Source of the DNA: Cellulosimicrobium cellulans
Lineage (GTDB): Bacteria > Actinomycetota > Actinomycetes > Actinomycetales > Cellulomonadaceae
Assembly (NCBI RefSeq): GCF_016907755.1
Contig: NZ_JAFBCN010000001.1
Span: 3,596,001 to 3,660,000, forward strand
Length of the DNA stretch: 64,000 bases
Direction of reading: 5' to 3'
This document shows, piece by piece, positions 51,481 to 61,766 of the stretch (positions are counted from its first letter, which is position 1; every line of letters starts with the position of its first letter). The notes under the pieces are model-generated. The model made no database searches, was not told where the DNA came from, and was given only the letters and a program-made list of their open reading frames with translations. Made by a program: the position numbers and the translations under genes.

Positions 51481-54400
51481 TCAGGAGCAGGCCCGGGCGG
51501 CGTAGTCCGCCGTCCCGGAGAACGTCCTCCCCTCGGCGTCGGTCGCGGTCACCGTCACGGTGCCCGCGTCCACCCCTGCCGCGCGCGAAGCGAACGACTG
51601 GTAGGCGTTCGCACCGGGCGCCACGTCCGCGAACTCCTTCGACCCGTACGGGGTCTCGAGAGCGATCGCGAGCGGGACCGCGTCGTCGTTCGCCGCGCGC
51701 ACCGCGACGAACGTCTTGCCGGCCATGCAGCGCGTCTCCGCGGTGATGGTCACCGCGATCGGCTCGGCCTCGTCGCCGACCACCCGGAAGTAGTCGAACG
51801 ACGCGGGCGCGCCCGTCGCAGCCGACGCACCGAGCGCGAAGAGCCCGACCTGGGCGTCCGCCGCGGCCGCGTTCGTCACGCCCTGGGCCAGCTCGGTCCA
51901 GGTCTCGCCGTCGGCGCTGTACGCACCGGTGAACGTGTCACCCGACCGCGTCAGGCGCAGGTGCCAGACCGACTCGGCGACGTTGTTCACGCTCGGCTGC
52001 GGGTCCTGGACCACTCCGCCGACCTCGCTGCGCAGCTCGATCCGGGCGGCCCTGGCCTGGCCCGCCTGGTTGTCGACCACGTAGTCGATCTTGACGTAGT
52101 TGTCGTCGTCCCCGTAGACGATCAGACCGCCCTGCTGGTACTGGCGGTCGAACGCCGAGCCGTCGACCTTGGTCTCGATCGTCCACTCGTCGCCCGGCTG
52201 CTCCTGCAGCAGGATGTTCGGCACGTCCGTGTTGCCCGTCCCGTAGATGTCGGTCGGGGTCGTGTCGATCTGCAGCGAGCCGTCCGCCACGCGGTAGCCG
52301 GTCGGGTCCTCGCGGACGATCGACCAGCGGCACGCGTCGAGGGCGGTGCCGTCGAACTCGTCGTCCGGCCCGGCGGCGGACGCCGTGTCGTCGGGCGTGA
52401 TCGAGAACCAGTCGAACTCGGCGTCGACCACGGGGGACGCGGTGCTGTTCCCCTTGAGCGACACGAGCCCGATCTTCACGTTCTCCAGGTCGGCGATCGA
52501 CTTGGTCTCCGACATCGTCGTGAAGTCGACGCCGTCGGCCGAGTAGGCCGCCTGGAGGTTCTCACCGTTGCTCACGAACCGCACGTAGACCGTGTCGGGG
52601 TAGGCAGCGCCGAGGTTCGCCGTGTTGGACGCGGCGACCTCGTTCGGGACGCCGTTCTCCTCCCGGATGAACTGGAAGATCCGCGCTGCCGGGTCCGCCG
52701 ACTGCGAGCGGCCCTGGAGCACCATCTTCGCGTAGTTGTCCTGGTCCTCCCAGATCACCAGACCGGCCTGCTGGTACTGCTGGCGAGCCGGCAGCGTGAG
52801 CTTGGCCGTGGCCGTGAACGGCCCGTCAGGCAGGTCCTGCAGCACCAGGTTCGGGACCGTGGTGTTGCCCGTGCCGTAGAAGTCGGTCGCCGTCGTCGGG
52901 ATGACGAGGTGGCCGTCGCGCACGGCGAGGTTCTGGTCGCGGTTCGCCACGGTCCAGCGGTCCTCGTCGAGGTCCGTGCCGAGGAAGTCGTCCGAGCGGC
53001 CCGAGAAGCACATCCCCGGTCCCGTCTGGGCCTCCTTCACCGTCACGGTCGTGTACTCCACCGAGTACGCCCCGCGCGCGTCCGTGGCACGCACCTGCAG
53101 CCGGTAGGTGCCCGGCTGGTCGTACGTGACCTCGAACGAGTCGCTGCCGTCGACGAACCCGTCACCGAGCCCCGCGTCCCACGCGAAGGTGATCGCGTCG
53201 TCCTCGGGGTCGGAGGCCGTCGCCGTCGCCGTCACCGTCAGCGGTGCCGTACCGGTCGTCGGTGTGACGTCGAACGAGTCGATCGTCGGACGGACGTTGT
53301 CCGTCACGCCACGCCCGTTGATGACCATCCAGTTCACGTTCGACTGGCCGGCGGTCTGGACGAAGTACAGCGTGCCGCTGCCCGACGGGACGTCGTGCAG
53401 CTCGGCGGTGACGTCGGTGTAGACCTGCCAGTCGCCCGTCGCCGGGACGGTGACGCTGCCGATCTCCGGCCCCTCGGGGTCGTCCCACCGCAGCGAGATC
53501 GGACCGCCGCCGCCCGGCGAGGCCGCGCGCAGGGTGATGGAGTCGACGTTCGCGAGCGACACCGGCGAGTGCGCCCACCAGTCACCGGGCTCGATGAAGC
53601 CGATGTTCAGGCCGCCGCCCGCGGAGTCGCCCGTGGTCTCGGTCTGGACGCCGGGCGTCCCGCTGGTGTTCGAGCCGACGCGGCCCGTCGAGGTGAAGAA
53701 CTCCGACTGGAGCAGCTTCGGCTGCAGGATCTGCAGGTCGTTGTCCGAGAGCGGCACGCCGACCTCGCCGCCGTCGTCGGTGTACATCGCCTCGACCACC
53801 CAGAAGATGTTCGACTCGATGCCGTGGCCCTCGTCGCGCGCGGTCTGGAGCGTGCCCTCACAACCGGAGAGCTCTTCCATGGGGTGCGCGTGCGAGTCGT
53901 GGCCGAGCGAGGTGAACAGCGTGACGTTGTCGCACGTGACCTCCCCGTCGGGGTCGTCCACGGCGATCTCGTACTTCACCTGGTCGCCCCACTCGAAGAA
54001 GCCACCGTTCTCGGGGAACGTGATCGAGACGGTCGGGGCCTGGTTGCCCACGACGATCGACACGTTCGCCACACCCACGGCGCCGTCCTCGTCGGTCGCG
54101 ACGAGCTGAGCGGTGTAGCTGCCGTTCGCGGTGTACGTGTGCACCGGGTTGGCCTCGGTGGACGGCTCCGAGCCGTCGCCGAAGGTCCACTGCAGCGTGA
54201 TCGGGTCGCCCGCCGGGTGGCGCGTGCCCTCGGAGGAGAACTGCACCGTCAGCGGCGCGGCGCCGCTCGTCACGTCCGCGCTCGCGCGGGCGATCGGGGC
54301 GGGGTCGCCCTGGACGTAGTTGACCTTGTAGACGCCGCTCGAGTCGTTGTTGCCACCGAAGCCGGCACCCCAGTCGACGACGTACAGCGCGCCGTCCGGA

Positions 54401-56505
54401 CCGAAGTCGAAGTCCATCGGGCGGTCGAAGCCGGCCGACGGGTCGAAGATCTTCGGAAGGACGCGGTTGATGTCGACCAGGTCGTCACGCTTCTCGCCGT
54501 CGAGCTGGAACGAGTACATCCTGCCCTGGTTCCACTCGCCGAACAGGGCCTTGCCGTCCCAGTACTCGGGCCACTTGACGTCCGAGTCGAGGTCGGCGTC
54601 GTACTGGTAGACCGGGCCGCCCATGGGCGCACCGCCGCCACCGATCTCCGGGAAGTCGGGGTTGCCGCCGCCCGTGTACCAGACCTCGGCCGCGATCGCC
54701 GGGGGGAGCTGCTGCAGGCCGGTGTTGTTCGGCGAGTTGTTGACGACGCCCGCGGCGCAGTCGAACGCCGCGCCGGACTGGCCGGTCGCGAAGTTGTAGT
54801 CGACGTAGTTGTTGTTCGAGCCCGTGCAGTACGGCCAGCCGTAGAAGCCGGGGTCGCTCACGACGTTCCACTCGACCGCACCGCGCGGACCGCGGGCCGG
54901 GTCGGCTGCGCCCGAGTCGGGACCGTAGTCGGCGACGAGCGCGTTACCGGTCGTCGGGTCGACCCCGATGCGGAACGGGTTGCGGAAGCCCATCGCGTAG
55001 ACCTCGGGCTTCGTCTGCGCGGTGCCGGGCGCGAACATGTTCCCCTCGGGGATCGAGTACGTGCCGTCGTCCTCCGGGTGGATCCGCAGGACCTTGCCGC
55101 GCAGGTCGTTCGTGTTGGCCGACGTGCGCTGCGCGTCGAAGTTCTGGCGACCCGCGCGCTCGTCGATCGGCGTGAAGCCGCCCGACTCGAACGGGTTCGA
55201 GTTGTCGCCGGTGACGACGAACAGGTTGCCGTCCGCGTCGAAGACCATGTCACCGCCCGCGTGGCAGCACGTCTCGCGCTGCGTCGGGATCTTGAGGACC
55301 GTCTTCTCCGAGGCGAGCGAGACCGTCTTCGTGGCGGCGTCGTAGTCGAACCGGGAGACCCGGTTGTGCGGGCCGTCGGCCCCGACGTCCTGCGGCGACC
55401 AGAAGAGGTACACCCACCCGTTCTCGCCGAAGTCCGGGTCGAGCACGATGCCCGTGAGCCCGTCCTCGTTGGCCTGCGTGACCGAGAGCGTCGCCGCCGT
55501 CGTGGTCTGGTTCGTCGCCGGGTCGATGACACGGACGCGTCCGTCGCGCTCGACGTAGAAGACCGTCCCGTCCGGGGCGACGTCGAGCATCATCGGGTTC
55601 GCGGTGTTCTCGTCCAGCGGCACGAGCTCGTAGCTGTCGGACTGCGTCGCGTTGCAGTCCGACGGGACGACGCCCGCGGCGGTCTGGATGCCGCCGAGGA
55701 GGTGCTGGAGGAACTCCGGCTCCTGGAACGACTCGTCGGTGTGACCACCGCCGGTGTACCAGGACCGGCCGCCGTCGTAGACCTGGCACCAGGCCGTCGG
55801 GTGGTCGGCGCCCATCGCGCCCGAGCCTGCCGAGTACGACGTCTCGTCGAGGCTCGCGAGCACGTGCACCGTGTCGCGCGGGTTGGTGCGGAAGTTGTAC
55901 CACTCGTCGTAGCGGTCCCACCGTGCGGGCAGGTGCGACGTCGACTCGTGGGCGTGGTCCTCGACCTTGACGGTCGCGTCCTGGTTCTGGGGGTGGGCGC
56001 TGAAGTACGCGCCGACCAGCCCGCCGTACCAGGGCCAGTCGTACTCGGTGTCGGACGCCGCGTGGATGCCCGCGTACCCGCCTCCGTTCTGGATGTAGCG
56101 CTCGAACGCGGCCTGCTGGTCGTCGTTGAGGACGTCGCCGGTCGTGGACAGCCACACGACGGCGTCGTACTGCGCGAGGTTCTCGTCCGTGAACGCACCC
56201 GCGTCCTCGGTCGCGGTGACCTCGAAGTTGTTCTCGGTACCGAGCTGCTGGATCGCCGCGATGCCCGCGGGGATCGACCCGTGGCGGAAGCCACCGGTCT
56301 TGCTGAAGACGAGCACGTCGAACGGGACGGTGTCCGCGGCGGCCGCGAGCGGCGCCGTGACCTGGCCGGTCTGGACGCTCGCGGGTGCCGGCGCGGCCGT
56401 GGCCGACACCGCCGTCGCGATGGTCAGGGGGAGAGCGACCGCTGCCGCGGCTGCTGCCGCGACCGTGCGCCTGACGGCGCGCGATCCTCCTAGCACGTTT
56501 CTCAC
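51481..56505 (-). CDS. Giant secreted ThuA / PQQ-type sugar dehydrogenase protein 3
   Basis: 1674 aa, GTG 56505 after GAGGAGACCTT. Signal peptide 1-38; ThuA domain 62-280, nearly the same as in giant 1 (FSKTGGFRHGSIPAG, GGGYAGIHAASDTEYDWPWY); propeller 290-735 with CCH415AGG and GFRNPFRIG (about 506-514); PKD; a segment with GHDSHAHP; a CBM6-like region (GFIEPGDWWAHSPVSLANV); second PKD; two concanavalin-like sandwiches each containing QQAGLVI/QQGGLIV and an NY pair (DQDNYAK, DDDNYVK); C-terminal cap in the last 88 residues. Overall organisation matches giant 1, so the two are paralogues. Extracellular; electron acceptor and substrate unknown. Confidence 0.88.
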   Translation of the reverse strand: MRNVLGGSRAVRRTVAAAAAAAVALPLTIATAVSATAAPAPASVQTGQVTAPLAAAADTVPFDVLVFSKTGGFRHGSIPAGIAAIQQLGTENNFEVTATEDAGAFTDENLAQYDAVVWLSTTGDVLNDDQQAAFERYIQNGGGYAGIHAASDTEYDWPWYGGLVGAYFSAHPQNQDATVKVEDHAHESTSHLPARWDRYDEWYNFRTNPRDTVHVLASLDETSYSAGSGAMGADHPTAWCQVYDGGRSWYTGGGHTDESFQEPEFLQHLLGGIQTAAGVVPSDCNATQSDSYELVPLDENTANPMMLDVAPDGTVFYVERDGRVRVIDPATNQTTTAATLSVTQANEDGLTGIVLDPDFGENGWVYLFWSPQDVGADGPHNRVSRFDYDAATKTVSLASEKTVLKIPTQRETCCHAGGDMVFDADGNLFVVTGDNSNPFESGGFTPIDERAGRQNFDAQRTSANTNDLRGKVLRIHPEDDGTYSIPEGNMFAPGTAQTKPEVYAMGFRNPFRIGVDPTTGNALVADYGPDSGAADPARGPRGAVEWNVVSDPGFYGWPYCTGSNNNYVDYNFATGQSGAAFDCAAGVVNNSPNNTGLQQLPPAIAAEVWYTGGGNPDFPEIGGGGAPMGGPVYQYDADLDSDVKWPEYWDGKALFGEWNQGRMYSFQLDGEKRDDLVDINRVLPKIFDPSAGFDRPMDFDFGPDGALYVVDWGAGFGGNNDSSGVYKVNYVQGDPAPIARASADVTSGAAPLTVQFSSEGTRHPAGDPITLQWTFGDGSEPSTEANPVHTYTANGSYTAQLVATDEDGAVGVANVSIVVGNQAPTVSITFPENGGFFEWGDQVKYEIAVDDPDGEVTCDNVTLFTSLGHDSHAHPMEELSGCEGTLQTARDEGHGIESNIFWVVEAMYTDDGGEVGVPLSDNDLQILQPKLLQSEFFTSTGRVGSNTSGTPGVQTETTGDSAGGGLNIGFIEPGDWWAHSPVSLANVDSITLRAASPGGGGPISLRWDDPEGPEIGSVTVPATGDWQVYTDVTAELHDVPSGSGTLYFVQTAGQSNVNWMVINGRGVTDNVRPTIDSFDVTPTTGTAPLTVTATATASDPEDDAITFAWDAGLGDGFVDGSDSFEVTYDQPGTYRLQVRATDARGAYSVEYTTVTVKEAQTGPGMCFSGRSDDFLGTDLDEDRWTVANRDQNLAVRDGHLVIPTTATDFYGTGNTTVPNLVLQDLPDGPFTATAKLTLPARQQYQQAGLVIWEDQDNYAKMVLQGRSQSADPAARIFQFIREENGVPNEVAASNTANLGAAYPDTVYVRFVSNGENLQAAYSADGVDFTTMSETKSIADLENVKIGLVSLKGNSTASPVVDAEFDWFSITPDDTASAAGPDDEFDGTALDACRWSIVREDPTGYRVADGSLQIDTTPTDIYGTGNTDVPNILLQEQPGDEWTIETKVDGSAFDRQYQQGGLIVYGDDDNYVKIDYVVDNQAGQARAARIELRSEVGGVVQDPQPSVNNVAESVWHLRLTRSGDTFTGAYSADGETWTELAQGVTNAAAADAQVGLFALGASAATGAPASFDYFRVVGDEAEPIAVTITAETRCMAGKTFVAVRAANDDAVPLAIALETPYGSKEFADVAPGANAYQSFASRAAGVDAGTVTVTATDAEGRTFSGTADYAARACS

Positions 56506-56660
56506 AAGGTCTCCTCGTCGAGATGGGGAACTGTGCTGCGCTCCGCCGGGTCGGCGCCATCGGCCTGCCGTCCGTCCCGGGCTCGTCGGCGGAAAGACGT
56601 CGGTGCTCCGCCGGGCACCTTCTCGCCGCGTGTGCGGCGGTCCTACCTCCTCTCGTCGTC

Positions 56661-56700
56661 CCGGTCGTCGGCCGCGCGTCTGCGCACGGCCGACGACCGG
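56661..56700 (-). terminator. Hairpin after Gfo/Idh 2
   Basis: 14-bp perfect stem (56661-56674 with 56687-56700), 28 bases beyond the stop and upstream of giant gene 3. Confidence 0.7.
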
Positions 56701-56728
56701 ACTCCCGTCCGGAAGGCCGGTCCTCGCC

Positions 56729-57901
56729 CTAGGGCTGGACCCAGCCTCCCGACGCCGCGCTCCGCTCGACCGCGTCGAGCACGCGCTGCACCACGAGGCC
56801 GTCCGCGAAGGTCGGCGCCGGGTGCTTCCCGGCGGCGATCCCCTCGACGAGGTCGACCGCCTGGTGCGTGAAGGCGTGCTCGTACCCGAGCCCGTGGCCC
56901 GCGGGCCACCAGTGCGCGACGTACGCGTGCTCCGGCTCCGTGACGACGATGCGCCGGAAGCCGGCGACGACCGCGTCGTCCGCGGCGTCGAAGAAGTGCA
57001 GGACGTTCATGTCCTCGAAGTCGAACGCGACGGAGCCCTTCGAGCCGTTGATCTCGAGGCGGATCGCGTTCTTGCGGCCGTAGGCGAACCGCGTGGCCTC
57101 GAACGTCCCGATGCCCCCGCCGGACAGCCGGGCAAGGAAGATCGCGGCGTCGTCCACGGTGACGGGTCCGCGCTCGGCGCCGCCCTGGCCGGACAGCCCC
57201 GCGAACTCCGTCGCGACGGGCCGCTCGGTCACGAAGGTCTCGAGCAGTCCGGAGACGCTCGTGATCCGCTCGCCGGTGATGAACTGCGCGAGGTCGATGA
57301 CGTGGGCGCCGATGTCGCCGAGCGCCCCGCTGCCGGCCTTCGTCTTGTCGAGCCGCCACGACAGCGGCGCGTTCTCGTCCGCGATCCAGTCCTGCAGGTA
57401 CTGCGCGCGGACGTGGCGCACGGTCCCGATGCGCCCGTCGGCGACGAGCTGCCGCGCGAGCTGGATGGCCGGCACGCGACGGTAGGTGAAGCCCACCATC
57501 GCGACCTGGCCGCGCGCGGCGGCGGCCTCGGCCACCGCGACCATCTTCTCGGCCTCGGCGACCGTGTTCGCGAGCGGCTTCTCGCACAGCACGTGCTTGC
57601 CCGCCTCGAGCGCCGCGATCGCGATCTCGGCGTGCGTGTCACCGGGCGTGCACACGTCGACGAGGTCGACGTCGTCCCGGGCGACGAGCGCCTGCCAGCT
57701 GGTCTCCGTGGACTCCCAGCCGAGCCGCTCCGCGGCGGCGGCCAGCGCCTCCGGGTTGCGGCCGCCGAGCACCCGCATGCGCGGGTCGAGGGGGAGGTCG
57801 AAGAACCGGGGGGCGGTCCGCCATGCCTGCGAGTGCGCTGCCCCCATGAACGAGTACCCGACCATGCCGACGCCGAGCTGCGCGCCGTCGTTTCCTGCCA
57901 T
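56729..57901 (-). CDS. Gfo/Idh/MocA-family NAD(P) oxidoreductase 2
   Basis: 390 aa. N-terminal VGMVGYSFMGAAHSQAW Rossmann motif, catalytic lysine CEKPLANT, YLQDWIAD, and LGDIGAHVIDLAQFITGERI second-domain residues. The C-terminal EHAYVAHWWPAGHGLGYEHAF is typical of the sugar-dehydrogenase branch found beside ribose-type importers. It follows the binding protein of importer 2, separated by a hairpin. Confidence 0.9.
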   Translation of the reverse strand: MAGNDGAQLGVGMVGYSFMGAAHSQAWRTAPRFFDLPLDPRMRVLGGRNPEALAAAAERLGWESTETSWQALVARDDVDLVDVCTPGDTHAEIAIAALEAGKHVLCEKPLANTVAEAEKMVAVAEAAAARGQVAMVGFTYRRVPAIQLARQLVADGRIGTVRHVRAQYLQDWIADENAPLSWRLDKTKAGSGALGDIGAHVIDLAQFITGERITSVSGLLETFVTERPVATEFAGLSGQGGAERGPVTVDDAAIFLARLSGGGIGTFEATRFAYGRKNAIRLEINGSKGSVAFDFEDMNVLHFFDAADDAVVAGFRRIVVTEPEHAYVAHWWPAGHGLGYEHAFTHQAVDLVEGIAAGKHPAPTFADGLVVQRVLDAVERSAASGGWVQP

Positions 57902-57941
57902 GACGTTCCTTCCGTGCGCGTTTTCCTGCGCGTGACGTGAG

Positions 57942-57987
57942 CACGCCCACGGTCCGGCCGGGTGCTCCCGGGCGGACCGTGGGCGTG
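57942..57987 (-). terminator. Intra-operon hairpin between binding protein 2 and Gfo/Idh 2
   Basis: 15-bp perfect stem (57942-57956 with 57973-57987), 16-nt loop, 50 bases after the binding-protein stop. Such a stem can reduce read-through and stabilise the binding-protein message. Confidence 0.65.
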
Positions 57988-58036
57988 GTCCGCGTGCTTT
58001 TCCTGCTGCGTGCTGACGACGGGCGTCAGCGGTCCG

Positions 58037-59104
58037 TCAGGACTGGAACGCCGTGGGCAGGTACTGGTCGACGTTGTCCTTGGTCACGACCGGCGCGAAG
58101 AGCTGGACGGTGCGCGGCACGCCGGACGACGCGAGGTCGCTCATGTTCTTCTCGTGCGCCACGAGGCGGGCGAGCTTGATGCCGTCCGCGGCCTGGGTCG
58201 ACGGGTAGACGACCGTCGCCTGGAGGACCGAGTCGCCAGCCTGGATGTGCTCCATGACCTGCTTCGAGCCGGCGCCGCCGACCATGAAGAACTCGTCGCG
58301 GCCCGCGTTCTCGATCGCGGACAGCACGCCGACGCCCTGGTCGTCGTCGTGGTTCCAGATGGCGTCGATCTGCGGCGCGGCCTGGAGCAGGTTGGCGGTC
58401 GCCGCCTCGCCACCCTGGACGGTGAAGTCGGCCGCGACGCGGTTGTCGACGTCGAGGCCGCAGTCGGACAGCGCGTCCTCGAAGCCCTGGCTGCGGTCCT
58501 GCGTGAGGGGCAGCGAGTCGATGCCCGCGATCTCCGCGACGACGGCGTCAGGGTTGTCGCCGAGCTGCTCGCAGATGTACTGGCCGGCGCTCACGCCCAT
58601 GCCGTAGTTGTCGCCGAGCACCGTGGTGCGGGCGGCGAACGGGCTGGAGAACTCGCGGTCGACGTTGATGACCGGGATCCCGGCCTCCATCGCCTTGGTC
58701 GCGACCTCGGTGAGCGCGGCGCCGTCGAACGGCAGGAGCACGATCGCGTCGACGCCGTCGTTGATGAAGCCCTCGATCTGGCTGATCTGGACGTTGACGT
58801 CGTTCGTGCCGTCGGCGACGCGGAGCTCGACGTCCTCGTACTCCGCGGCCTCGGCCTCGGCCGCGGTCGTGATGGCACCCATCCAGCCGTGGTCGGCGGC
58901 GGGGGCCGAGAAGCCGATGACGATCGGGTCGCCGGGGGCGTCGTTGTCGGAGACGGCCTCGTTGCTGCTGCCGCCGCCGTTCGCCTCCGCGGTGTCCTCG
59001 GCTTCCGGGGTGTTCGACGTGCACGCCGTGGCGATCAGGGCGATCGACGCGGCGGAGACCGTCGCGAGCGTGATGCGGCGGCGGAGGGTGGTGCGTGCGG
59101 ACAT
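58037..59104 (-). CDS. Sugar ABC transporter substrate-binding lipoprotein (importer 2)
   Basis: 355 aa, ATG 59104 after GAAGGAGATCCC. Lipobox ATAC (Cys 28), acidic Asn/Gly linker, then a ribose-binding-type fold: PIVIGFSAPAADHGWMGAITTAAEAEA (in parts), DAIVLLPFDGAALTEVA, IPVINVDREF, QAAPQIDAIWNHDDDQGVGVLSAIENAG (in parts). Only distantly similar to binding protein 1, so the two importers probably differ in substrate. Confidence 0.93.
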   Translation of the reverse strand: MSARTTLRRRITLATVSAASIALIATACTSNTPEAEDTAEANGGGSSNEAVSDNDAPGDPIVIGFSAPAADHGWMGAITTAAEAEAAEYEDVELRVADGTNDVNVQISQIEGFINDGVDAIVLLPFDGAALTEVATKAMEAGIPVINVDREFSSPFAARTTVLGDNYGMGVSAGQYICEQLGDNPDAVVAEIAGIDSLPLTQDRSQGFEDALSDCGLDVDNRVAADFTVQGGEAATANLLQAAPQIDAIWNHDDDQGVGVLSAIENAGRDEFFMVGGAGSKQVMEHIQAGDSVLQATVVYPSTQAADGIKLARLVAHEKNMSDLASSGVPRTVQLFAPVVTKDNVDQYLPTAFQS

Positions 59105-59202
59105 GGGATCTCCTTCGATGCTGTCCTGCTGGAGGAACTTCGGGGGAACTGACGGGGTGATGCGGGCTGTGCGTGGCGCGAGGCGCCGGAGGAACGGTGG
59201 CG

Positions 59203-60243
59203 CTACGTGGTCCGCCGGGCGAGGCGCTGCTGGAGCAGCACCGCGCCGACGATGATCGCGCCCTTGGCGATCTGCTGGACCGAGCTGTCGACGTTGTTGA
59301 TGATGAAGACGTTCGTGAGCGTCGTGAAGATCAGGACACCCAGGACCGTGCCGACGATCGTCCCTCGGCCACCCGCGAGGAGCGTGCCACCGACGACGAC
59401 CGCCGCGATGGTGTCGAGCTCCATGAGGAGGCCGTTGGTCGAGGAGCCCGCGCTCGTACGGGCCAGGAACATGACGCCGGCGATGCCGGCGGTGAGGCCG
59501 GACAGCGCGTACACGTACATGAGGTGCCGCTTGACCTTGATGCCCGCGAGGCGCGCGGCCTCGGGGTTGCCGCCGACGGCGACCGTCCGGCGGCCGAAGG
59601 TCGTGCGGTTGAACAGGAACCAGCCGAGCACGGCGACGACCGCGAAGATCCACACGATCTTCGGCACCCCGAGGAGGTTGCCCCGGAAGATGTCGTTGAA
59701 TGCCGCGACGTCGACGATCTGCGTGCGCTTCTGCGCGATGAGCTCGGCGAGGCCACGTGCCGCGACGAGCATCGCGAGCGTCGCGATGAACGCCACGACC
59801 CTCCCGTAGGCGATGATCAGGCCGTTGATGAGCCCGGCGCCGATGCCGACCGCGAGCGCACACACGACCATGACGACCCAGCCGTACGACTGCGTCGCGA
59901 GCGTCGTCGCCCACACGGACGCCAGCCCGACCACGGAGCCGACCGACAGGTCGATCCCGCCCGTCGTGATGACGAACGTCATGCCGATGGCCAGGACGCC
60001 GAGGATCGACCCGAGGCTGAGGATGGTCATGAGGTTGCTGACGCTCGCGAACCGCTCACCCCCCGTGGCGAAGCCCACGACGCACAGGAGCAGCAGGGCG
60101 ATCACGAGACCGATGTTGCGACCCGCCGCCCCGGACATGAACCCGCTTTTGCGGCGCTCGCTCGCGGCCTTCTCGACCCGGGCCGACTCGTCGGCGTCCG
60201 GCTTCTTCGTCGGCACCGATGCCGACACGTCCTGCTCGCTCAC
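59203..60243 (-). CDS. Ribose-type ABC permease (importer 2)
   Basis: 346 aa, RbsC type. GTG 60243 overlaps the ATPase stop (GTGA). Cytoplasmic N-terminus of about 45 residues, then membrane segments with GGIDLSVGSVVGLASVWATTLA (in parts) and LDTIAAVVVGGTLLAGGRGTIVGTVLG (in parts). Unlike importer 1 there is a single permease, presumably a homodimer. Confidence 0.94.
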   Translation of the reverse strand: MSEQDVSASVPTKKPDADESARVEKAASERRKSGFMSGAAGRNIGLVIALLLLCVVGFATGGERFASVSNLMTILSLGSILGVLAIGMTFVITTGGIDLSVGSVVGLASVWATTLATQSYGWVVMVVCALAVGIGAGLINGLIIAYGRVVAFIATLAMLVAARGLAELIAQKRTQIVDVAAFNDIFRGNLLGVPKIVWIFAVVAVLGWFLFNRTTFGRRTVAVGGNPEAARLAGIKVKRHLMYVYALSGLTAGIAGVMFLARTSAGSSTNGLLMELDTIAAVVVGGTLLAGGRGTIVGTVLGVLIFTTLTNVFIINNVDSSVQQIAKGAIIVGAVLLQQRLARRTT

Positions 60244-61760
60244 GCGACACTTCCTTCCATGACCATGTCGAGCACCTGGTGCTCGTCGATGGAGCTCGAG
60301 GGCCCCTCGTGCACGACGCGACCCTCGGAGACGACGAGGACCCGGTCGGCGAGGCCGAGGACTTCGGGGATCTCGCTGGACACGACGACGACGGCGGCAC
60401 CCTCGTCGGCGAGCCTGCGGATGAGGGCGTAGATCTCGGCGCGCGCGCCGACGTCGACACCGCGCGTGGGCTCGTCGAGGAGCAGCACGCGGCAGCCGTG
60501 GACCAGCCAGCGGGCGAGCATCGCCTTCTGCTGGTTGCCGCCCGAGAGGGTCCGGATCGCGCGGTCGACGCCGGCGGGCCGCAGCTCGAGCGAGTCGGCC
60601 TGCTCCTTGGCGGCCGTGCGCTCGGCGCCCTCGTCGAGGAAGCCGAAGCGCGCGAAGCGGGAGAACGTCGAGAGGGTGACGTTGCGGTAGACGGGCTCGT
60701 CGAGGAGCAGACCCTGGCTCTTGCGTTCCTCGGGCGCGAGCCCGATCCCGGCGTCCACGGCGGCGGCCACCGAGCCGGCACGGAGCCGCTTCGAGTCGAC
60801 CGTCACGGTGCCCGCGGTCGCGCGCCGCGCGCCGTAGACGGTCTCGATGATCTCAGAGCGCCCCGCGCCGACGAGGCCCGCCAGGCCGACGATCTCCCCG
60901 GCGCGCACCTGGAACGAGACATCCTCGAACACGCCCCGCAGGGCCAGACCCGCGACGTCGAGCACGACGGGTGCGCCGTCCTCGAGCTCCTGGGAGTCGG
61001 GGAAGACGTACTCGACGGACCGCCCGGTCATCAGGGTGATGAGCTTCTGCGTCGGGGTCTCGGAGACGGCGAGGTTCTGGGCGACGGTCCGACCGTCCTT
61101 GAGGACGGTGATGCGGTCGCCGATCTCGCGGATCTCCTCGAGGCGGTGCGAGATGTAGACGACGGCGACGCCCGCCTTCGTCAGCTCCTTGACCACGCGG
61201 AAGAGGTTGCCCACCTCCTCGGAGTCGAGCACGGCGGACGGCTCGTCCATGATGATGACGCGCGCGTCGTGCGACAGCGCCCGGGCCATCGAGACGATCT
61301 GCTTGCCCGCGGCCGAGAGGTGCTCGACCTCCTGGTTAGGGGCGATCTCGCTGTGGCCGAGCCGCTTGAGGATCGCCCGCGTCTGGCGCACGGCCTCGCG
61401 ACGCTGGGAGAACCCGAGGGTCGAGAGCTCGTGGCCGAGGTAGACGTTCTCCGCGACGGTCAGGCCGTCGACGACGTCGAGCTCCTGGTACATGGTCGCG
61501 ACGCCGTGCCGCAGCGCGGCGACGGGGTCGGAGATGGTGATGGGCTCGCCGTCGAGGAGGATCTGGCCCTCGGTCGGCTGGTGGGCACCGGCGAGCACCT
61601 TGATGAGGGTGGACTTGCCGGCGCCGTTCTGCCCGAGGAGGCAGTGGACCTCGCCCGGGAGGATCTCGAGATCGACGCCGTCGAGCGCTCGAGCCCCGGG
61701 AAAGACCTTGACGATGCCCTGCATCTGCAGGAGCGGCTGGGGAGGGTCTGCGGTGACCAT
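60240..61760 (-). CDS. Sugar ABC transporter ATPase, two cassettes (importer 2)
   Basis: 506 aa, RbsA type. First cassette Walker A GQNGAGKST, Walker B VIIMDEPSAVLD, signature LSAAGKQIVSMARAL. Second cassette GLVGAGRSE, signature LSGGNQQKAMLARWL, Walker B VLLLDEPTRGVDVG. First gene of importer-2 operon; the promoter ends 6 bases before the ATG, so the transcript should be leaderless from that promoter. Confidence 0.95.
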   Translation of the reverse strand: MVTADPPQPLLQMQGIVKVFPGARALDGVDLEILPGEVHCLLGQNGAGKSTLIKVLAGAHQPTEGQILLDGEPITISDPVAALRHGVATMYQELDVVDGLTVAENVYLGHELSTLGFSQRREAVRQTRAILKRLGHSEIAPNQEVEHLSAAGKQIVSMARALSHDARVIIMDEPSAVLDSEEVGNLFRVVKELTKAGVAVVYISHRLEEIREIGDRITVLKDGRTVAQNLAVSETPTQKLITLMTGRSVEYVFPDSQELEDGAPVVLDVAGLALRGVFEDVSFQVRAGEIVGLAGLVGAGRSEIIETVYGARRATAGTVTVDSKRLRAGSVAAAVDAGIGLAPEERKSQGLLLDEPVYRNVTLSTFSRFARFGFLDEGAERTAAKEQADSLELRPAGVDRAIRTLSGGNQQKAMLARWLVHGCRVLLLDEPTRGVDVGARAEIYALIRRLADEGAAVVVVSSEIPEVLGLADRVLVVSEGRVVHEGPSSSIDEHQVLDMVMEGSVA

Positions 61761-61766
61761 GCGGTG

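Noticed and set aside
50458-56493. Plus-strand open frame of about 2000 codons
   Set aside because: Antisense shadow of giant protein 3 and the CopC-like gene; no domain and the same skewed composition.
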